The position numbers and the translations under genes were made by a program. From contig NZ_JANTYS010000010.1 of assembly GCF_024808255.1 (NCBI RefSeq), positions 124,001 to 188,000 of the forward strand: 64,000 bases of DNA, given 5' to 3'. The notes beneath the pieces were generated by a model. It saw only the letters and a list, made by a program, of their open reading frames with translations, was not told the origin of the DNA and made no database searches. Below, one piece after another: positions 50,973-60,356 of the stretch; position 1 is the stretch's first letter; each line of letters begins with the position of its first letter. Source of the stretch: Mucilaginibacter dorajii. GTDB taxonomy: Bacteria; Bacteroidota; Bacteroidia; Sphingobacteriales; Sphingobacteriaceae.

Positions 50973-51179
50973 TTCTGAACCGCGATTAAACAGATTTATC
51001 AGATTTCAGGATTTTGATTAACTCGATTGGCCGTTTTTACTCACAAAAACTGCCCTTGCTCCTTTGTCCATAAGTCCTTGCTCTATAAGTCCATAAATCC
51101 TTACTCTATTTTTTACGCAAATCGATGGCCTATATTTATAAATAAATGGCTTACTTTGTAAGTTAAAATACGCTAACTA

Positions 51180-53117
51180 ATGTCAATGCAGGTACCGGCC
51201 GGAGATTTATTATCGAAAATAAATTACCCTTCTGATTTAAAGCAACTTACCGAAGATCAACTTGAGAAAGTTTGCCAGGAACTGCGCCAGTATATCATAG
51301 ATGTGGTATCGGTAAATGGCGGGCACTTTGCCGCCAGCCTGGGTGTTGTTGAGCTTACTGTTGCCCTGCAATACGTATTAAATACCCCTTACGATCAATT
51401 GGTATGGGACGTTGGCCACCAGGCTTACGGTCATAAAATACTAACCGGTAGGCGTGAGGATTTTCATACCAACCGGGTTTATAAAGGTATCAGCGGCTTT
51501 CCCAAACGATCAGAAAGTGAATACGACACCTTCGGCGTAGGGCACTCATCCACCTCAATATCAGTAGCTTTGGGCATGGCCGTGGCATCGCAATACAAAG
51601 GCGAAACCGACAGGCAACACGTAGCCGTAATAGGCGATGGTGCCATGACCGCCGGTATGGCTTTTGAGGCACTTAACCATGCAGGTATTGAAAATTCCAA
51701 CCTGTTGGTGATCCTGAACGACAACAACATGTCTATAGACCCTAATGTTGGGGCTTTGAAGGAATATCTTACTGATATTACTACCTCTAAGCCTTATAAC
51801 CGTTTCAGGGATGATATTGCACACGTACTGGCCAAGTTATCAGCTATTGGTCCGGATGCATTTAAGATGGCTCAAAAATTAGAGAAAAGCGTAAAAGGCA
51901 CCCTGCTTAAGCGCAGCAACTTTTTTGAGGCTTTAAAATTCAGGTATTTTGGCCCGATAGATGGTCATGATGTAAATCACCTGGTGAAGGTTTTAAAGGA
52001 TCTGCGCGATATTCCCGGTCCTAAGTTACTGCACTGCGTTACCACCAAAGGTAAAGGCTATGCTTTGGCCGAAAAGGACCAAACCAAATGGCATGCGCCC
52101 GGCTTGTTTGATAAAATAACCGGCGAGATCAAAAAAGCTAAATTTGATAAACCACAACCGCCTAAATACCAGGATGTGTTTGGTATCTCTATCATAGAAC
52201 TTGCGGAGCAAAACCCTAAAATAATGGGTATTACCCCGGCTATGCCATCGGGCTGCTCATTAAACCTGATGATGAAGGCTATGCCTAACCGCGCTTTTGA
52301 CGTGGGCATTGCCGAGCAGCACGCTGTAACTTTTTCGGCAGGTTTGGCAACACAAGGCTTAGTTCCATTTTGTAATATCTACTCCAGCTTTATGCAAAGG
52401 GCATATGACCAGGTTATACATGACGTGGCCATACAAAAGCTCAATGTAATATTTTGCCTTGACCGTGCCGGTTTTGCCGGTGCCGATGGCCCAACCCACC
52501 ATGGTGCTTATGACCTTGCTTTTATGCGTTGCATTCCAAACATGACCATATCGGCACCAATGAACGAGGAAGAACTGCGTAACCTCATGTACACTGCCCA
52601 ACAGGAAAACATGGGTCCGTTTGTCATCCGGTATCCGCGGGGTAACGGTGTTATGGTTGACTGGCAGCGCCCGTTCAAAGCCATACCTGTTGGTAAAGGC
52701 CGTAAGATATGTGATGGCGAGGATGTTGCTATTTTATCCATAGGTGCTATCGGTAACGAAGTTGTAAAAGCGACCGCCGCTTTAAATGCCGAAGGCTATT
52801 ACCCTGCTCATTATGACATCCGCTTTGTTAAACCGCTTGATGAGGCATTGCTGCATGAAGTATTTAAAAAATTCAGCAAGGTGATCACTGTTGAAGATGG
52901 TTGTATTGAAGGTGGCATGGGCAGCGCCATATTAGAGTTTATGGCCGATAACGGTTACCAGCAAACCCAGGTAAAACGCTTAGGTATCCCAGACAGGATT
53001 GTTGAACATGGCGAACAACCCGAGCTTTGGGCCGAATGCGGCTTTGACGCCGCGGGTGTAGCCCAACAGGTTAAAAACTTAGGGGCAAAAAGGAATGCGC
53101 ATACGATAGCATCATAA
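51180..53117 (+). CDS. dxs: 1-deoxy-D-xylulose-5-phosphate synthase
   Basis: 645 residues. Thiamine diphosphate motif VAVIGDGAMTAGMAFEALNH ... ILNDNNMSI; N-terminal WDVGHQAYGHKILTGR; catalytic-domain GIAEQHAVTFSAGLATQGL; FCLDRAGFAGADGPTHHGA; C-terminal VEDGCIEGGMGSAILEF. It condenses pyruvate with glyceraldehyde-3-phosphate, the first step of the MEP isoprenoid pathway. Monocistronic and divergent from scpA. A palindromic hairpin (53194-53226) downstream may end transcription. Confidence 0.97.
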   Translation: MSMQVPAGDLLSKINYPSDLKQLTEDQLEKVCQELRQYIIDVVSVNGGHFAASLGVVELTVALQYVLNTPYDQLVWDVGHQAYGHKILTGRREDFHTNRVYKGISGFPKRSESEYDTFGVGHSSTSISVALGMAVASQYKGETDRQHVAVIGDGAMTAGMAFEALNHAGIENSNLLVILNDNNMSIDPNVGALKEYLTDITTSKPYNRFRDDIAHVLAKLSAIGPDAFKMAQKLEKSVKGTLLKRSNFFEALKFRYFGPIDGHDVNHLVKVLKDLRDIPGPKLLHCVTTKGKGYALAEKDQTKWHAPGLFDKITGEIKKAKFDKPQPPKYQDVFGISIIELAEQNPKIMGITPAMPSGCSLNLMMKAMPNRAFDVGIAEQHAVTFSAGLATQGLVPFCNIYSSFMQRAYDQVIHDVAIQKLNVIFCLDRAGFAGADGPTHHGAYDLAFMRCIPNMTISAPMNEEELRNLMYTAQQENMGPFVIRYPRGNGVMVDWQRPFKAIPVGKGRKICDGEDVAILSIGAIGNEVVKATAALNAEGYYPAHYDIRFVKPLDEALLHEVFKKFSKVITVEDGCIEGGMGSAILEFMADNGYQQTQVKRLGIPDRIVEHGEQPELWAECGFDAAGVAQQVKNLGAKRNAHTIAS

Positions 53118-53193
53118 GAATAGCTATATCCTTTACTAAATATAGTCTTAATCGTTATTACTTGGTTTTCACTCATTACAAATTGTAGATCCC

Positions 53194-53226
53194 AGACTTA
53201 CGAAGTTTTGAAAACTTCGTAAGTCT
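53194..53226. repeat. Long hairpin repeat, copy 1 (AGACTTACGAAGTTTT family)
   Basis: 16-base arms AGACTTACGAAGTTTT (53194-53209) and its exact complement 53211-53226 around a single base. It is part of a longer dispersed element (about 53180-53290) that begins TTGTAGATCCC and continues through CAAAGTCC and AAAACCCG, matching 61.07-61.18 kb and partly 10.20-10.26 kb. It lies downstream of dxs and could act as a terminator. Confidence 0.85.
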
Positions 53227-53354
53227 TTCTTCGCTTTATCATTACCATATTCAAAGTCCTCAGGTTTTAAAACCCGAATGACGCACGGGTTTATTTGCTT
53301 CCTCCTGTAACTTAAATCTTCACCACGCATCTTATAGGCCATAAAAGCACCCCT

Positions 53355-54227
53355 ATGTCCTTAGTCATTAAAGATCTTACCAAACAATACAACAAACATA
53401 AAACCGGCCTTTCCGATTATTCCATCACCATTGAAAAAGGCGTATTAGGTTTACTTGGGCCCAACGGGGCGGGTAAATCTACCCTGATGAAGATCATCGC
53501 CACCATCAGTAAACCAACAACCGGCACTTTATTTTTAGATGGCGAAGATATAGTGGCCAATCCCGACCGTATCCGTAAGATCCTCGGGTATTTACCACAG
53601 GATTTTGGCGTATACCCCAACCTGAACGCTTACGAATTTTTAGAGTACATAGCTGCTATGAAAGGGGTGGGCGGTAACAATCTGCGTAAGCGGATTGATC
53701 TGCTGTTGGAGGGCGTTAATTTAACGGCAGATGCCAAACGCCCCATAGGCACCTACTCTGGCGGCATGAAACAACGCATTGGCATTGCGCAAGCACTGCT
53801 CAACGATCCTAAAGTGTTGATATTTGATGAGCCAACCGTAGGACTTGATCCCGAGGAACGGGTAAGGTTCAGACAGCTAATCTCCGACCTGGCCGACGAT
53901 TGCATCATCATCCTTTCATCTCACATCGTATCAGATATTGAAACCATTGCCGATGAAGTGGCGATCATGAAAAACGGTAAATTAATAACCAAGGCTGCCC
54001 AACCCGATATTATTAAATTGGTTGAGGGCAAAGTTTTTGAAACACTGGTTGACAATAATGACGTTGCCGCTATTAAAGCTAAATACCAGGTAATTGATAC
54101 CGGCAGGCAAAAAGATAAAACCCGGGTACGCTTCATTTCGCATACCGGGGCAACAGAATTAGCTGCGGCAACCGTGAGTGCTACCTTAGAGGACGCTTAT
54201 TTGTTTTTAACCCACGATAATAAATAA
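53355..54227 (+). CDS. ABC transporter ATP-binding protein
   Basis: 290 residues. Walker A LLGPNGAGKSTLMKI, Q-loop YLPQDFGVYPNLNAYEFLEY, signature YSGGMKQRIGIAQALL, Walker B VLIFDEPTVGLDPEER and switch His in ILSSHIVSDIE. This is the ABC-2 (DrrA/GldA-like) class whose ATPase is separate from its permease, which follows 3 bases later. Substrate unknown. The C-terminal ~70 residues are the usual small regulatory domain. Confidence 0.94.
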   Translation: MSLVIKDLTKQYNKHKTGLSDYSITIEKGVLGLLGPNGAGKSTLMKIIATISKPTTGTLFLDGEDIVANPDRIRKILGYLPQDFGVYPNLNAYEFLEYIAAMKGVGGNNLRKRIDLLLEGVNLTADAKRPIGTYSGGMKQRIGIAQALLNDPKVLIFDEPTVGLDPEERVRFRQLISDLADDCIIILSSHIVSDIETIADEVAIMKNGKLITKAAQPDIIKLVEGKVFETLVDNNDVAAIKAKYQVIDTGRQKDKTRVRFISHTGATELAAATVSATLEDAYLFLTHDNK

Positions 54228-54230
54228 GCC

Positions 54231-55808
54231 GTGAGATACATCAACAGCATTATTAAGGCCGATTATCTGCAGCGCATCCGCAGCTATGCTTTTTTGATTA
54301 CCCTGGCCATCACTTTTTATGCCGCTTATTCATTTGTTCCGCCACCAACGGCATCATATACCACACTAAACGTAGTGGGCTATAAGGGTGTTTATAATTC
54401 GGCCTGGGTAGGGTATGTTTCGGGGATGATGACAGCTATTATGCTATCTATGTATGGTTTTTTCCTGGTAAACGGCGGCATTAAAAAAGATATCGATACC
54501 GAAGTGGGCCTGATCATTGCCACAACCCCTATCAGCAATTTTGGTTACCTGCTTAGTAAAATGCTCAGCAACTTTTTGGTGCTGCTTACCATTGCAGGCT
54601 GCACCTTTGTGGTAAGCATCATTATGTTTTTTGTGCGTACAACCGGTTCACCTTTTATCATCGGCAACTTTTTAACGCCCTATCTGCTATTTGTAGTACC
54701 TGCCATATTTGTAATCTCGTCCCTGGCCGTTATTGCCGAAGTTTTTTTAGGCAGGCGCAGTATATTGCAATACATCGCCTTTTTTTTCTTTTTCGGCGCG
54801 CTGATGGCCAATATCAACCAGCAAAAAAATGAAACCGTAGCTGTTTTTATCGACCCTTTTGGTGTGCGCACCATGACCAGCAGCATCAAAAACCACATCA
54901 ACACCAAATACCATGAACATATTGAAGGCATAAACCTTGGCTTTACCTTTAACAGCAAACGGGGGTTCAAAACTTTTGAGTGGAATGGCATAAACATTAC
55001 CGGCGAGTTTTTACTAAGTAGGCTATTGTGGGTAATAATAGCGCTGGGATTGGTATATCTATCATCCTTCTTTTTTCACCGGTTTGATTTTAAACAGCCG
55101 GTTAGCAAAAAGAAAAAGCCTGGATTAAACGAACAACATACAGATACCACTGCACTTGCCCCCGCCGGCATCAACAGAACCCTTATGCCACCTTTAGTTA
55201 CCGACTATGGCATTATACCATTCATAAAAACAGAGTTACTGCTATTGACCCGCAAAGGCTCCAAATGGCTTTGGTTAATCAGTATAGGCGCAGCTATTAG
55301 TATGCTGTTTGCACCGTTAAATATATCCCACCTTTATATTTTGCCTGTGCTTTGGTTTTTACAGGTAACCCGCTGGTCGGAGTTAACCACCAGGGAAGAA
55401 ACCAACAGGCTACATTACTTCACTTACGCTTCGTACAAGCCATTACAGCGCATGTTGCCTGCGCAATTATTAGCAGGTGTTGTTATTGCCATAGTACTGG
55501 CATTGCCATTAATAGTGCGTTATGTAATAGCGGCCGATGGCTACGCGATATTCAACATCATTAACGGGGCAATATTTATTGTATTATTGGCCGGATGCCT
55601 GGGTATTGTTAGCGGGGGTAAAAAAATATTCGAGATCTTTTTCTTTTTACTTACCTACGCGCTTACCCAAAACATTCCTGTGGTTGATTATCTTGGCGCG
55701 GTAAAACACGATAGCAATGCAGTGTACATAGCTGTGATGTTAGCATTTAACCTGCTATTGATAGCGGTAAGTTTTGGGGTGAGGAGTTATAAATTGAGGA
55801 ATGTGTAG
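54231..55808 (+). CDS. ABC-2 type transporter permease
   Basis: 525 residues, GTG start. About 11-12 membrane helices in two clusters (residues ~15-190 and ~275-515) linked by a soluble loop containing FGVRTMTSSIKNHINTKYHE. Contains FLVNGGIKKDIDTEVGLIIA, TTPISNFGYLLSKMLSNFLV, a typical ABC-2 exporter phrase. It pairs with the ATPase gene directly upstream. Cargo not predictable; no substrate-binding protein nearby, so export is more likely than import. Confidence 0.88.
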   Translation: MRYINSIIKADYLQRIRSYAFLITLAITFYAAYSFVPPPTASYTTLNVVGYKGVYNSAWVGYVSGMMTAIMLSMYGFFLVNGGIKKDIDTEVGLIIATTPISNFGYLLSKMLSNFLVLLTIAGCTFVVSIIMFFVRTTGSPFIIGNFLTPYLLFVVPAIFVISSLAVIAEVFLGRRSILQYIAFFFFFGALMANINQQKNETVAVFIDPFGVRTMTSSIKNHINTKYHEHIEGINLGFTFNSKRGFKTFEWNGINITGEFLLSRLLWVIIALGLVYLSSFFFHRFDFKQPVSKKKKPGLNEQHTDTTALAPAGINRTLMPPLVTDYGIIPFIKTELLLLTRKGSKWLWLISIGAAISMLFAPLNISHLYILPVLWFLQVTRWSELTTREETNRLHYFTYASYKPLQRMLPAQLLAGVVIAIVLALPLIVRYVIAADGYAIFNIINGAIFIVLLAGCLGIVSGGKKIFEIFFFLLTYALTQNIPVVDYLGAVKHDSNAVYIAVMLAFNLLLIAVSFGVRSYKLRNV

Positions 55809-55831
55809 GCGGCTTTCGGCTGTTGAAATTC

Positions 55832-55864
55832 AAACTTACGAAGTTTTAAAAACTTCGTAAGTTT
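55832..55864. repeat. Long hairpin repeat, copy 2, downstream of the ABC permease
   Basis: AAACTTACGAAGTTTT (55832-55847), one base, and the perfect complement 55849-55864. Same core as the copies at 53.2 and 61.1 kb but without the flanking TTGTAGATCCC part. Positioned 24 bases after the permease stop in a convergent gap. Confidence 0.85.
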
Positions 55865-55907
55865 CTAAGCGATAATCAAATAATGAAGAATGATGATGCA
55901 GCAAGCA

Positions 55908-57497
55908 TCAATGCACCTTATAACTCGCAATATCATTATACATGCTGCGGAACGAGCTGCGGATGCCGAAGCTTATCATAGCAGTTTTGTCATTAAACTG
56001 GGCATTTTTTTCGGTACGGTAAAGTCCAGCCAGCTCAATACGCAGGTTATATTTGGGATTTAACAGGTAGGCTATCTTGCCCTCTAAAAACACCATGTTG
56101 GTAGTTAAGCCCTGACCTGTGTAGTTGCCATATTGCCTTGAAGGATCAATATATAACTGGTACAAATCTTTGCCATAGTTTTGACCGTTAATATCCAGGC
56201 CATAGTGACCGTAATCTGCCTCGCCGCTAAAATCAAACCTTTTATACGAGTAATTTAACAAGCCCACAACCTCGCGGAAGTTAGCTCCCCATGGATGCGC
56301 AAGCGATTCGCCATTGTCGGCATAATTTTCAACCGAACCACGTTCAGAATAAGTATACGGTTTAACGTTATTGGTTTCAAGAAGGTAGTTCAACCCTTTT
56401 ACACCAAAAAGGTTGGGCCCCCTTAAGCCTAACTGAAAACCATATTTATTACGGGAGCTTCCTTTGCTTGAAAAGAAACTGCTGCTTTCAAACTCATCTA
56501 ATAAAAATTGCCCGTAAGCAGTGACACCATCACTTATTTTATATTTACCGGTAAAGCCGATTAAAGCATTATCCGGCGATCCGTTGGAGGCTTCCAATGG
56601 CCTCAGGAACACAAGTGGGTTAAGGTAAGTATATTCAAAGCCCCTGTAATGGCCGGCATTGTCCTTTTCGGGCCAGATGATAGAATCAAAAAAACCAAAA
56701 GACAGGCGATTGCTTACATTCCAATCTAAATAATGAAATACACCAAACTTCTTCCTGTCGCTATTATCAACACGGGCAGTAAGCGGATCGTCCATATAAG
56801 CCCACATCGCCATATATCTTACACTGCCTAACGTGGCTGTTACTTTAAAAAACGGATATGGTGATGCATAGTCAGATAATAATTCAGAGCGATAACCATC
56901 ACCGATAAACGTTTTATCGCGGCCGGCACTGATATTTAAATACTTATTTGGCGTGTATGAGGCTACTGCTGTAATGTACGACCAACGATACTCAGAACCA
57001 TACAAACCGGCATAAGCCTGCCCGCGTGCAATACCTACCTGGTTGGTATAAGTGGCCAGGTATTCGGGTAATTGAGCGCGATTTTCGTATCCGGCTACGT
57101 AATAAGAAAACTGCTTGCCAACAGTGCCCCCAAATTGTAAACCCAATGAGCCGAAGCTTGTATTCTTTTTCCCGGAAAAATCGCGGCTAATATTAAAATC
57201 AGGCAACAGGTCGGCGTAAAATGTGGAGTTTTTCCCTTTTACATCAATCTGGTGATCTGTAAAAAACTTTCCTTTAAAACCGCCAATTCCATTCATCAAC
57301 GAATCATAGTGATGCTTAATCAACGAGTCGTCAACAAAAAATGGCTTCAAAGCACTGTGCACACTGGTTTTAGTTGAATATACATCCTCATCCAATTTTT
57401 GATAAAACTGGTATGAATAGGGCTGATAAACAGACTGGGCTTTTACAATTCCACCTGTTAAAATCATTAATAAAATGCTGGTAAATATTTTCTTCAT
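55908..57497 (-). CDS. Outer-membrane beta-barrel protein, Wzi/RemB-like
   Basis: 529 residues. Signal peptide MKKIFTSILLMILTGGIVKA. The mature part has beta-strand character: YVAGYENRAQLPEYLATYTN, WSYITAVASYTPNKYLNISA, GRDKTFIGDGYRSELLSDYA, FEYTYLNPLVFLRPLEAS. The last phrases recall capsule-assembly Wzi proteins and the gliding-associated RemB of flavobacteria; I cannot separate the two. It follows gmd by 27 bases, which suits a surface-polysaccharide role. Confidence 0.75.
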   Translation of the reverse strand: MKKIFTSILLMILTGGIVKAQSVYQPYSYQFYQKLDEDVYSTKTSVHSALKPFFVDDSLIKHHYDSLMNGIGGFKGKFFTDHQIDVKGKNSTFYADLLPDFNISRDFSGKKNTSFGSLGLQFGGTVGKQFSYYVAGYENRAQLPEYLATYTNQVGIARGQAYAGLYGSEYRWSYITAVASYTPNKYLNISAGRDKTFIGDGYRSELLSDYASPYPFFKVTATLGSVRYMAMWAYMDDPLTARVDNSDRKKFGVFHYLDWNVSNRLSFGFFDSIIWPEKDNAGHYRGFEYTYLNPLVFLRPLEASNGSPDNALIGFTGKYKISDGVTAYGQFLLDEFESSSFFSSKGSSRNKYGFQLGLRGPNLFGVKGLNYLLETNNVKPYTYSERGSVENYADNGESLAHPWGANFREVVGLLNYSYKRFDFSGEADYGHYGLDINGQNYGKDLYQLYIDPSRQYGNYTGQGLTTNMVFLEGKIAYLLNPKYNLRIELAGLYRTEKNAQFNDKTAMISFGIRSSFRSMYNDIASYKVH

Positions 57498-57524
57498 ATG
57501 TGGAATTGATAAATCAATTTTTGC

Positions 57525-58661
57525 TTATTCAAAATAATTGTGGGTTGCAAAGCCTCCCTTTTTTAAGTATTCGTCTTTTTTTACCAAATGCAGGTCTGAT
57601 TGCATCATATCGGTAACCAAAGCCTGCAAATCATATCTGGGCTTCCATCCCAATTTATTAAACGCCTTTGATGCATCGCCAATTAACAAATCAACCTCCG
57701 TAGGGCGGTAATATTTGGCATCAACCTTTACAACCGTTTGTCCAAATCTTAAGGCCTCCAAGTTTAAACCAAGATGGAGGGCCTTTTGTTCGTCAATATC
57801 AATAATAACCCCGCGCTCATGTTCATTTTTGCCGCTAAACTCAATTTCTATACCCAGTTCATAAAAGGCCATTTTAATAAAATCGCGCACGGTGGTGGTT
57901 ACACCCGTGGCAATTACAAAATCTTCGGGCTTATCCTGTTGCAGCATCAGCCACATGGCTTCAATATAATCTTTAGCATGGCCCCAATCGCGTTGGGCAG
58001 AAAGGTTGCCCACATACAGATAATCCTGCAAACCAAGGGCTATTTTTGAAGCTGCACGGGTAATTTTACGGGTCACAAAAGTTTCGCCCCGGATAGGGCT
58101 TTCATGATTAAATAAAATACCGTTACAAGCGTACATCCCGTATGCTTCGCGGTAGTTTACAATAATCCAGTAAGCATACATTTTTGCTACCGCATATGGC
58201 GACCGGGGATAAAACGGTGTGGTTTCGCTTTGCGGCACCTCCTGCACCAAGCCATACAGTTCAGATGTTGAAGCCTGGTAAATTTTTGTTTTTTTTACCA
58301 GATCAAGCAATCTTACGGCTTCTAATATGCGTAATGTACCAATCCCATCAGCGTTGGCCGTGTACTCTGGTGTATCAAAACTAACTTTTACATGGCTTTG
58401 CGCGGCCAGGTTGTAGATCTCATCGGGCTGTACTTCCTGTATCAGCCTGATCAGGTTAGTTGAATCGGTCAAATCGCCGTAATGAAGTTTAAACTTTACA
58501 TTAGGCTCGTGCGGATCGTTGTATAAATGATCTATTCTTTCGGTATTGAATAATGAAGAGCGCCGTTTTACACCATGAACTTCATAGCCTTTTTTGAGCA
58601 AAAACTCGGCTAAGTAAGCACCATCCTGACCTGTAATACCGGTTATTAAAGCTCTCTTCAT
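57525..58661 (-). CDS. gmd: GDP-mannose 4,6-dehydratase
   Basis: 378 residues. The Rossmann motif is RALITGITGQDGAYLAEFLL. NLAAQSHVKVSFDTPEYTA, the catalytic segment ASTSELYGLVQEVPQSETTP, YPRSPYAVAKMYAYW (Tyr-xxx-Lys) and LFNHESPIRGETFVTRKI are diagnostic. It makes GDP-4-keto-6-deoxymannose, precursor of GDP-fucose and related 6-deoxy sugars. No fucose synthase follows, so the final sugar is unknown. The upstream gap contains heptad arrays. Confidence 0.97.
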   Translation of the reverse strand: MKRALITGITGQDGAYLAEFLLKKGYEVHGVKRRSSLFNTERIDHLYNDPHEPNVKFKLHYGDLTDSTNLIRLIQEVQPDEIYNLAAQSHVKVSFDTPEYTANADGIGTLRILEAVRLLDLVKKTKIYQASTSELYGLVQEVPQSETTPFYPRSPYAVAKMYAYWIIVNYREAYGMYACNGILFNHESPIRGETFVTRKITRAASKIALGLQDYLYVGNLSAQRDWGHAKDYIEAMWLMLQQDKPEDFVIATGVTTTVRDFIKMAFYELGIEIEFSGKNEHERGVIIDIDEQKALHLGLNLEALRFGQTVVKVDAKYYRPTEVDLLIGDASKAFNKLGWKPRYDLQALVTDMMQSDLHLVKKDEYLKKGGFATHNYFE

Positions 58662-58735
58662 TATTATTTTTCAATATTACAATATTATCCAATTTAATTG
58701 TAAAAACCCGCATAGGGCGTCACTTAAGTTCAGAG

Positions 58736-58882
58736 GATTTCAGATTTGGGATGTTCGATTTCGGATTTTAGGGTAGATTAGATATCATGATATAGCAAAT
58801 TCGCCCTGCACGCGGGAGACGCAATTATGCATCTCTACGACGAAGCAAAAGGCTTTTTGTCTTGATTCTTGACTCTTGATTC
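58736..58882. repeat. Mixed heptad cassette between DUF3109 gene and gmd
   Basis: Left arm (plus) 58736-58770: GATTTCA, GATTTGG, GATGTTC, GATTTCG, GATTTTA. Right arm (minus) 58882-58859: GAATCAA, GAGTCAA, GAATCAA, GAC, 9 bases after the DUF3109 stop. The two arms face inward but belong to different unit families. The cargo (58771-58858) has a CGGGAGACGCA / TGCATCTC hairpin-like pair and no gene. Confidence 0.7.
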
Positions 58883-58891
58883 TAACGTCTA

Positions 58892-59455
58892 TTACCTTCC
58901 CGCAACCTCGTTTTCCAGTTCCTGGTACCACTCCTCGCCATATTTACGAATCAGCGGACCTTTTAAAAACTCGTGCACACGTACTTTCAGTTCGTCGCCA
59001 AAGGTACAGGCCGGGCTGCAGATGCTCCAGCGGTCGTAATTCAATACATCAAACTCCGGGTAAGCAGTAATACGGATGGGGTATAAATGGCAGCTGATAG
59101 GCTTTTTCCAGGTTATGGCACCTTCTTCGTAGGCTTTTTCAATACCGCATTTGGTAATGCCGTTTTCCCATATCACATAGGCGCACTCTTTATTGGTATC
59201 CACACAGGGGGTGGTGTAGTCGCCTTCAAAATCTTTTACATAAACACCATCTCTTTCAATGGTTTTGATGCCTTTGGCAGTAAGGTATGGTTTTACTTTG
59301 GGGTAAATTTCTTTTAAAATATCCAGTTCGTCGGCATTGAGCGGCGCGCCCGAGTCGCCCTCCAAACAGCATGCACCCTTGCATTTGTTTAAATTGCACA
59401 CAAAATTTTCTTTAATCACATCTTCGTGCACCAACACGTTGCCAACCTCAATCAT
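58892..59455 (-). CDS. DUF3109 family cysteine-rich protein
   Basis: 187 residues. Cysteines are conserved: FVCNLNKCKGACCLEGDSGA near the N-terminus, then CVDTNKECAY, TKCGIEKAY, CHLYPIRI and CSPACTFG. This matches the Bacteroidota DUF3109 family, related to the YkgJ-type putative Zn/Fe-S binding proteins; function unknown. 9 bases downstream of the DUF3108 gene and probably co-transcribed. The stop is followed by a GARTCAA array. Confidence 0.88.
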   Translation of the reverse strand: MIEVGNVLVHEDVIKENFVCNLNKCKGACCLEGDSGAPLNADELDILKEIYPKVKPYLTAKGIKTIERDGVYVKDFEGDYTTPCVDTNKECAYVIWENGITKCGIEKAYEEGAITWKKPISCHLYPIRITAYPEFDVLNYDRWSICSPACTFGDELKVRVHEFLKGPLIRKYGEEWYQELENEVAGR

Positions 59456-59464
59456 ATTTTAAAT

Positions 59465-60241
59465 TTACTTCTTTACGGGGTTTAAGGGATACTTCAATCC
59501 GCTTGCCGATTTCAGTTCCATTGTAATACTGCCTAAAATAACCTCCACATGGGCTTTTACAGGTATCCTGTTGCCATCATTGGTAACCCAAAGGTACAAC
59601 TTACTATCCTTACGAAAAATACGACCAGGAATAATTGTAGGATTAAACTTCAAACAGTTAAACGTACCCATATCACATTTAATGGTTTCGGTACCCGCGT
59701 AGGTAATGCTCATGTCATGAAAGCCATCATCCAAAAAATACTGCAGCTGAAAAGTTTGCCCCACTTTTAGTTTAGTTACATCAATGGTACGCGCAAAATA
59801 ATAGGCCGATACAAAATCGAAGGTTTTACCCTTGTAACTAAACTCGCCTTTATTGGCAGTTACCTTTTTATCTTTCTGATCAAAGTTTACGTTATCGGTA
59901 TGCTTCCATTTCCCTTCGTGTCTGTCCTCGGTATAAAAATAAGGTTCAAGCGTAGTTTCATCAACGTACGATTCATATTTGTTCCTCACCTTATAAAAAA
60001 CATCAAACGTGCCCGCGGTTTTGCCTTCGGCAATGAGATGAAAGGCCGGTCCGGGTAATTTTTTATCACTGGCTTCAACACGTATATCGGCTTCGGCGGC
60101 GGTGAAAAAGCCATATTGCATTTTATAGCTTAGTTTTTCGCCAACCTTAAATACGGGTTCGGTTATTTTGGCAACATCCTGTGTATAGCCTGTTAAGTAA
60201 CAAAGCAACAGTATGGCAGAGCATAGGAAATATTTTTTCAT
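59465..60241 (-). CDS. DUF3108 domain-containing exported protein
   Basis: 258 residues. Signal peptide MKKYFLCSAILLLCYLTGYT. The domain contains VGEKLSYKMQYGFFTAAEAD near residue 30, YKVRNKYESYVDETTLEPYF, FVSAYYFARTIDVTKLKVGQ and a C-terminal LWVTNDGNRIPVKAHVEVIL, all DUF3108 features. Periplasmic or outer-membrane-associated; function unknown. First gene of the DUF3108-DUF3109 pair. Confidence 0.87.
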   Translation of the reverse strand: MKKYFLCSAILLLCYLTGYTQDVAKITEPVFKVGEKLSYKMQYGFFTAAEADIRVEASDKKLPGPAFHLIAEGKTAGTFDVFYKVRNKYESYVDETTLEPYFYTEDRHEGKWKHTDNVNFDQKDKKVTANKGEFSYKGKTFDFVSAYYFARTIDVTKLKVGQTFQLQYFLDDGFHDMSITYAGTETIKCDMGTFNCLKFNPTIIPGRIFRKDSKLYLWVTNDGNRIPVKAHVEVILGSITMELKSASGLKYPLNPVKK

Positions 60242-60356
60242 TAACAGGTTTGCTAAATATCACCGCTTTAGTGTTTACGGCGTGCGCGGATTATGACACC
60301 TGCTAATATAAATGGTTTAAATGCTATTTTATTGTACCCCAACGCAATTACATTTT

